Positions 5,029-6,718 of a stretch of 6,718 bases of DNA are shown here, one piece after another; the stretch's first letter is position 1, and the number at the start of each line of letters is the position of its first letter. The notes beneath the pieces are model-generated. The model saw only the letters and a list, made by a program, of their open reading frames with translations, searched no databases and had not been told where the DNA came from. Source of the DNA: DRVV01 sp038868255 (lineage in GTDB: Archaea; Thermoproteota; Bathyarchaeia; Bathyarchaeales; Bathycorpusculaceae); the NCBI GenBank assembly GCA_038868255.1, contig JAWCTJ010000071.1, positions 1 to 6,718 on the forward strand, read 5' to 3'. Both the position numbers and the translations under genes were made by a program.

Positions 5029-6447
5029 CCATTTAGGTTTTCCAGATAGAAAATCTGTCAAGTGCTTTGCGAAATCGCTGTTTTCCAGGTAGATCTCAGC
5101 TATCTCGCCGTTAACGAGGATTTTCATGTTTTTAGCTATTGCTTGCGAGATTTCCTTTGCCACCCCTATGGCTCGCCCGCCATCCATAAGCTTTTCCTTT
5201 AACAGATCCACAGCATCCACATACCGCCTCTTGAGCAGTACAACCCAACGTTCATCCTCAATGTACGGTCCTGAAACCATAAGTGAATTAGCCAAATATT
5301 TAGATAGGAAGTTCTCACATTCTTTTTCCTTCTCGACGGGTGGACCTAGATGCTTTCTAACAAGGGGTAATCTTTGGCTTTCAAGCTCAAAAAGCAGAAC
5401 ATTAAGCCCTTTCTCATCGCTCCAGACAGTATGCCTTAAAAGCCTAAAGCCGTTGAGCTCCAGAAGCCTGGCTATGGCACGCTGCGACTTATATAGTTGG
5501 CCCCAGAGGACATCAGGCGCAGCATCAATTCCCTCGAAGATGATGAAGATCATGTGGGAACCTCTTCTCTCGATTGTTTCCACAAGTTTGTCCGCTGGGA
5601 GAGGCATGGTCTCTGGAGGATAAAAGAAGTTTAGGCTTGGATTCTTTAAAAAAGCCCTAGAGGCAACTATGAGGGTGAAAAGTTTTTGAGGTTGCACAGC
5701 TGAGGCTACATTCCTTCCCTTATCCACAGGATCCACAATGACAAGCGGTTCCGGGAAGAGCAAATCAAGCTCGTCTAGGCTGTCGCCATAGTGTTTCTTT
5801 ACGTCTATCACCAAGCGTTTCCTGTATTGAGCGAAGGCTTTCAGTAAATTGATAAAGGATCCATAATGCAGTATTAGAAGCTCGCATAGGTATCCGCTGA
5901 ATCCACCGGTCTTTATCTCCGCGCCGTATACGCCTATTCCCTTCATGAACCTCTTTAGGAGGCGCACCTCATTACGCATCTTCCAACTTAAGTGATTATT
6001 CACGTAATCCGTGTGGTATGGTGTTCGGTCGGTTGCGCTGAGCCACTCACCGGGCACAGTCATGTAGCAGGGTACAACATTGACTCTTACATCGTCGACA
6101 AAGGCTTCAAGATAAGGATGCTCCGCAAAGCGCTCCACTTGCCGGTAACCTTCAAGGGCTTTTCTCGCTATTTTCAGGGCGGTTTCGCCTAGGCTCTGAC
6201 GAGGTATAGAAGTGGGCAAACGCATGAAAATATCTATGTCAGGCTCTTCCCTAAGCCAAGTATCCTTAGCCACGGAGCCCTCTACGCGCACAAGAGCCTC
6301 AACGCCAAAATCCTTTGCAACGGAGGCAACCCTCTCCTTAAGTCTCTCCGCCAAGGCCTCTATTTTCCCACGGTCCTCTTCATTAGGGGTTATCCTCTTA
6401 AGAACTTGATTGCATATTTCAGCTATTTCTACCTGCATATCTGACAC
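5008..6447 (-). CDS. cca: CCA-adding enzyme (archaeal, class I tRNA nucleotidyltransferase)
   Basis: It adds or repairs the 3' CCA of tRNAs from CTP and ATP without a nucleic acid template. The 479 residues are somewhat longer than the Archaeoglobus enzyme (about 437). The catalytic head covers about 1-150: GSVAKDTW at 57-64, then PDIDIF with Asp70 and Asp72 (Glu59 and Asp61 in Archaeoglobus), and VNVVPCY at 122-128. Conserved central blocks follow: DRTPYHTDYV (140-149), EVRLLKRFMK (160-169), IYGAE-like GVYGAE (172-177) and GFSGYLCELLILHYGSF (182-198). VDPVDKGRNVASAV and HLGPPVEKE lie further on. The third catalytic carboxylate is Asn123 instead of the expected Asp. The start is GTG 6445-6447, one base after the thpR stop; ATG 6436-6438 is an alternative. 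It is very probably co-transcribed with thpR. Confidence 0.95.
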   Translation of the reverse strand: MSDMQVEIAEICNQVLKRITPNEEDRGKIEALAERLKERVASVAKDFGVEALVRVEGSVAKDTWLREEPDIDIFMRLPTSIPRQSLGETALKIARKALEGYRQVERFAEHPYLEAFVDDVRVNVVPCYMTVPGEWLSATDRTPYHTDYVNNHLSWKMRNEVRLLKRFMKGIGVYGAEIKTGGFSGYLCELLILHYGSFINLLKAFAQYRKRLVIDVKKHYGDSLDELDLLFPEPLVIVDPVDKGRNVASAVQPQKLFTLIVASRAFLKNPSLNFFYPPETMPLPADKLVETIERRGSHMIFIIFEGIDAAPDVLWGQLYKSQRAIARLLELNGFRLLRHTVWSDEKGLNVLLFELESQRLPLVRKHLGPPVEKEKECENFLSKYLANSLMVSGPYIEDERWVVLLKRRYVDAVDLLKEKLMDGGRAIGVAKEISQAIAKNMKILVNGEIAEIYLENSDFAKHLTDFLSGKPKWLEKSTC

Positions 6448-6448
6448 T

Positions 6449-6718
6449 TCAAGCCTGCGGGCAGTACTCCTTCAAAGTTGAGTATATGGGCCCCCTTGGA
6501 GTTAGATCGCTTCGCTTTAGTCTTAAGCAGTTAGCTCTAACAACCCCGAAGTCGTAGGCTCTGTTCTCCTCAAGGCACCTGGTAAGCTGCGTTTTGTTTC
6601 TTCCAGACCTTACACGGGCTATAGTTAGGTGAGGACTGAAGCCCTTTTGATCAGGAGGAAATCCTAAACTACGCAGATAAGGCTCCAGCTGAGTGAATAT
6701 GCTCCGCAGCTGAACAGA
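6449..6718 (-). CDS. thpR: RNA 2',3'-cyclic phosphodiesterase, C-terminal part (5' end outside window)
   Basis: Eighty-nine C-terminal residues of a 2H phosphoesterase family protein, long called 2'-5' RNA ligase (LigT), are encoded up to TGA 6449-6451. The second HxT catalytic motif is present at residues 30-32 of the fragment in FSPHLTIARVRS. The family's C-terminal block appears as LKRSDLTPRGPIYSTLKEY. The first HxT motif must lie beyond the right edge. Such enzymes hydrolyse 2',3'-cyclic phosphate RNA ends to 2'-phosphate and can join tRNA halves in vitro. The gene lies directly before cca in the same direction, an arrangement found in many archaea and fitting a role at RNA 3' ends. Confidence 0.9.
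   Translation of the reverse strand, partial: SVQLRSIFTQLEPYLRSLGFPPDQKGFSPHLTIARVRSGRNKTQLTRCLEENRAYDFGVVRANCLRLKRSDLTPRGPIYSTLKEYCPQA

Noticed and set aside
5126..5623. 165-residue plus-strand frame and others opposite cca
   Set aside because: They are Ser-rich shadows of the cca coding sequence, as expected on its opposite strand.
1..6718. CRISPR array or defence island
   Set aside because: No regularly spaced repeats and no cas-like or known defence genes are seen. The orphan PIN-like protein alone is not enough.

Overview
The window looks like chromosomal DNA of an archaeon, probably an uncultured member of the TACK group such as a Bathyarchaeia-like lineage (the group is inference). 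The archaeal evidence is an archaeal-type (class I) CCA-adding enzyme placed directly behind thpR, AT-rich TATA-type promoters 20-35 bases before starts, GGTG-type ribosome binding sites, an Lrp/AsnC regulator, and a CxxC-x17-CxxC small protein of a kind common in archaea.

The window has two unlike halves. Positions 1 to about 2176 are AT-rich with unrecognised genes: the tail of a basic protein (3-200), a possible small membrane protein on the minus strand (219-422), and two N-terminally anchored membrane proteins on the plus strand (639-1046 and 1133-1858). The second of these has a long coiled coil and a beta-rich C-terminal domain with three N-glycosylation sequons. A G-rich, telomere-like tract lies against the promoter of the first. 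This half ends at a 25-base piece that matches the T-arm and acceptor 3' strand of a tRNA, with no 5' half beside it (2177-2201). Such orphan tRNA 3' ends are the usual scar of integrase-mediated insertion. Just right of it, on the minus strand, lies an open frame resembling the middle of a tyrosine-recombinase catalytic domain (2290-2459). I read the left half as the right end of an integrated element, or of a stack of elements.

From about 2668 to the end the DNA is more GC-rich and carries compact conserved genes: an Lrp/AsnC regulator (minus) with a palindrome in its promoter region; a Cys/His-rich 73-residue protein (plus) that overlaps, tail to tail, an orphan PIN-like DUF5615 protein (minus); a 46-residue zinc-ribbon protein (plus); uppP/bacA, an undecaprenyl-diphosphatase family membrane enzyme (plus); and, tail to tail with uppP, the minus-strand pair thpR-cca.

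The cca product makes tRNA 3' ends, and ThpR is a 2',3'-cyclic phosphodiesterase of the RNA ligase-like 2H family, so the right edge is an RNA 3'-end processing operon. UppP would recycle the polyprenyl phosphate carrier used for cell-surface glycans. The most notable single residue is in the CCA enzyme: the third catalytic carboxylate (Asp110 in the Archaeoglobus enzyme) reads as Asn123.
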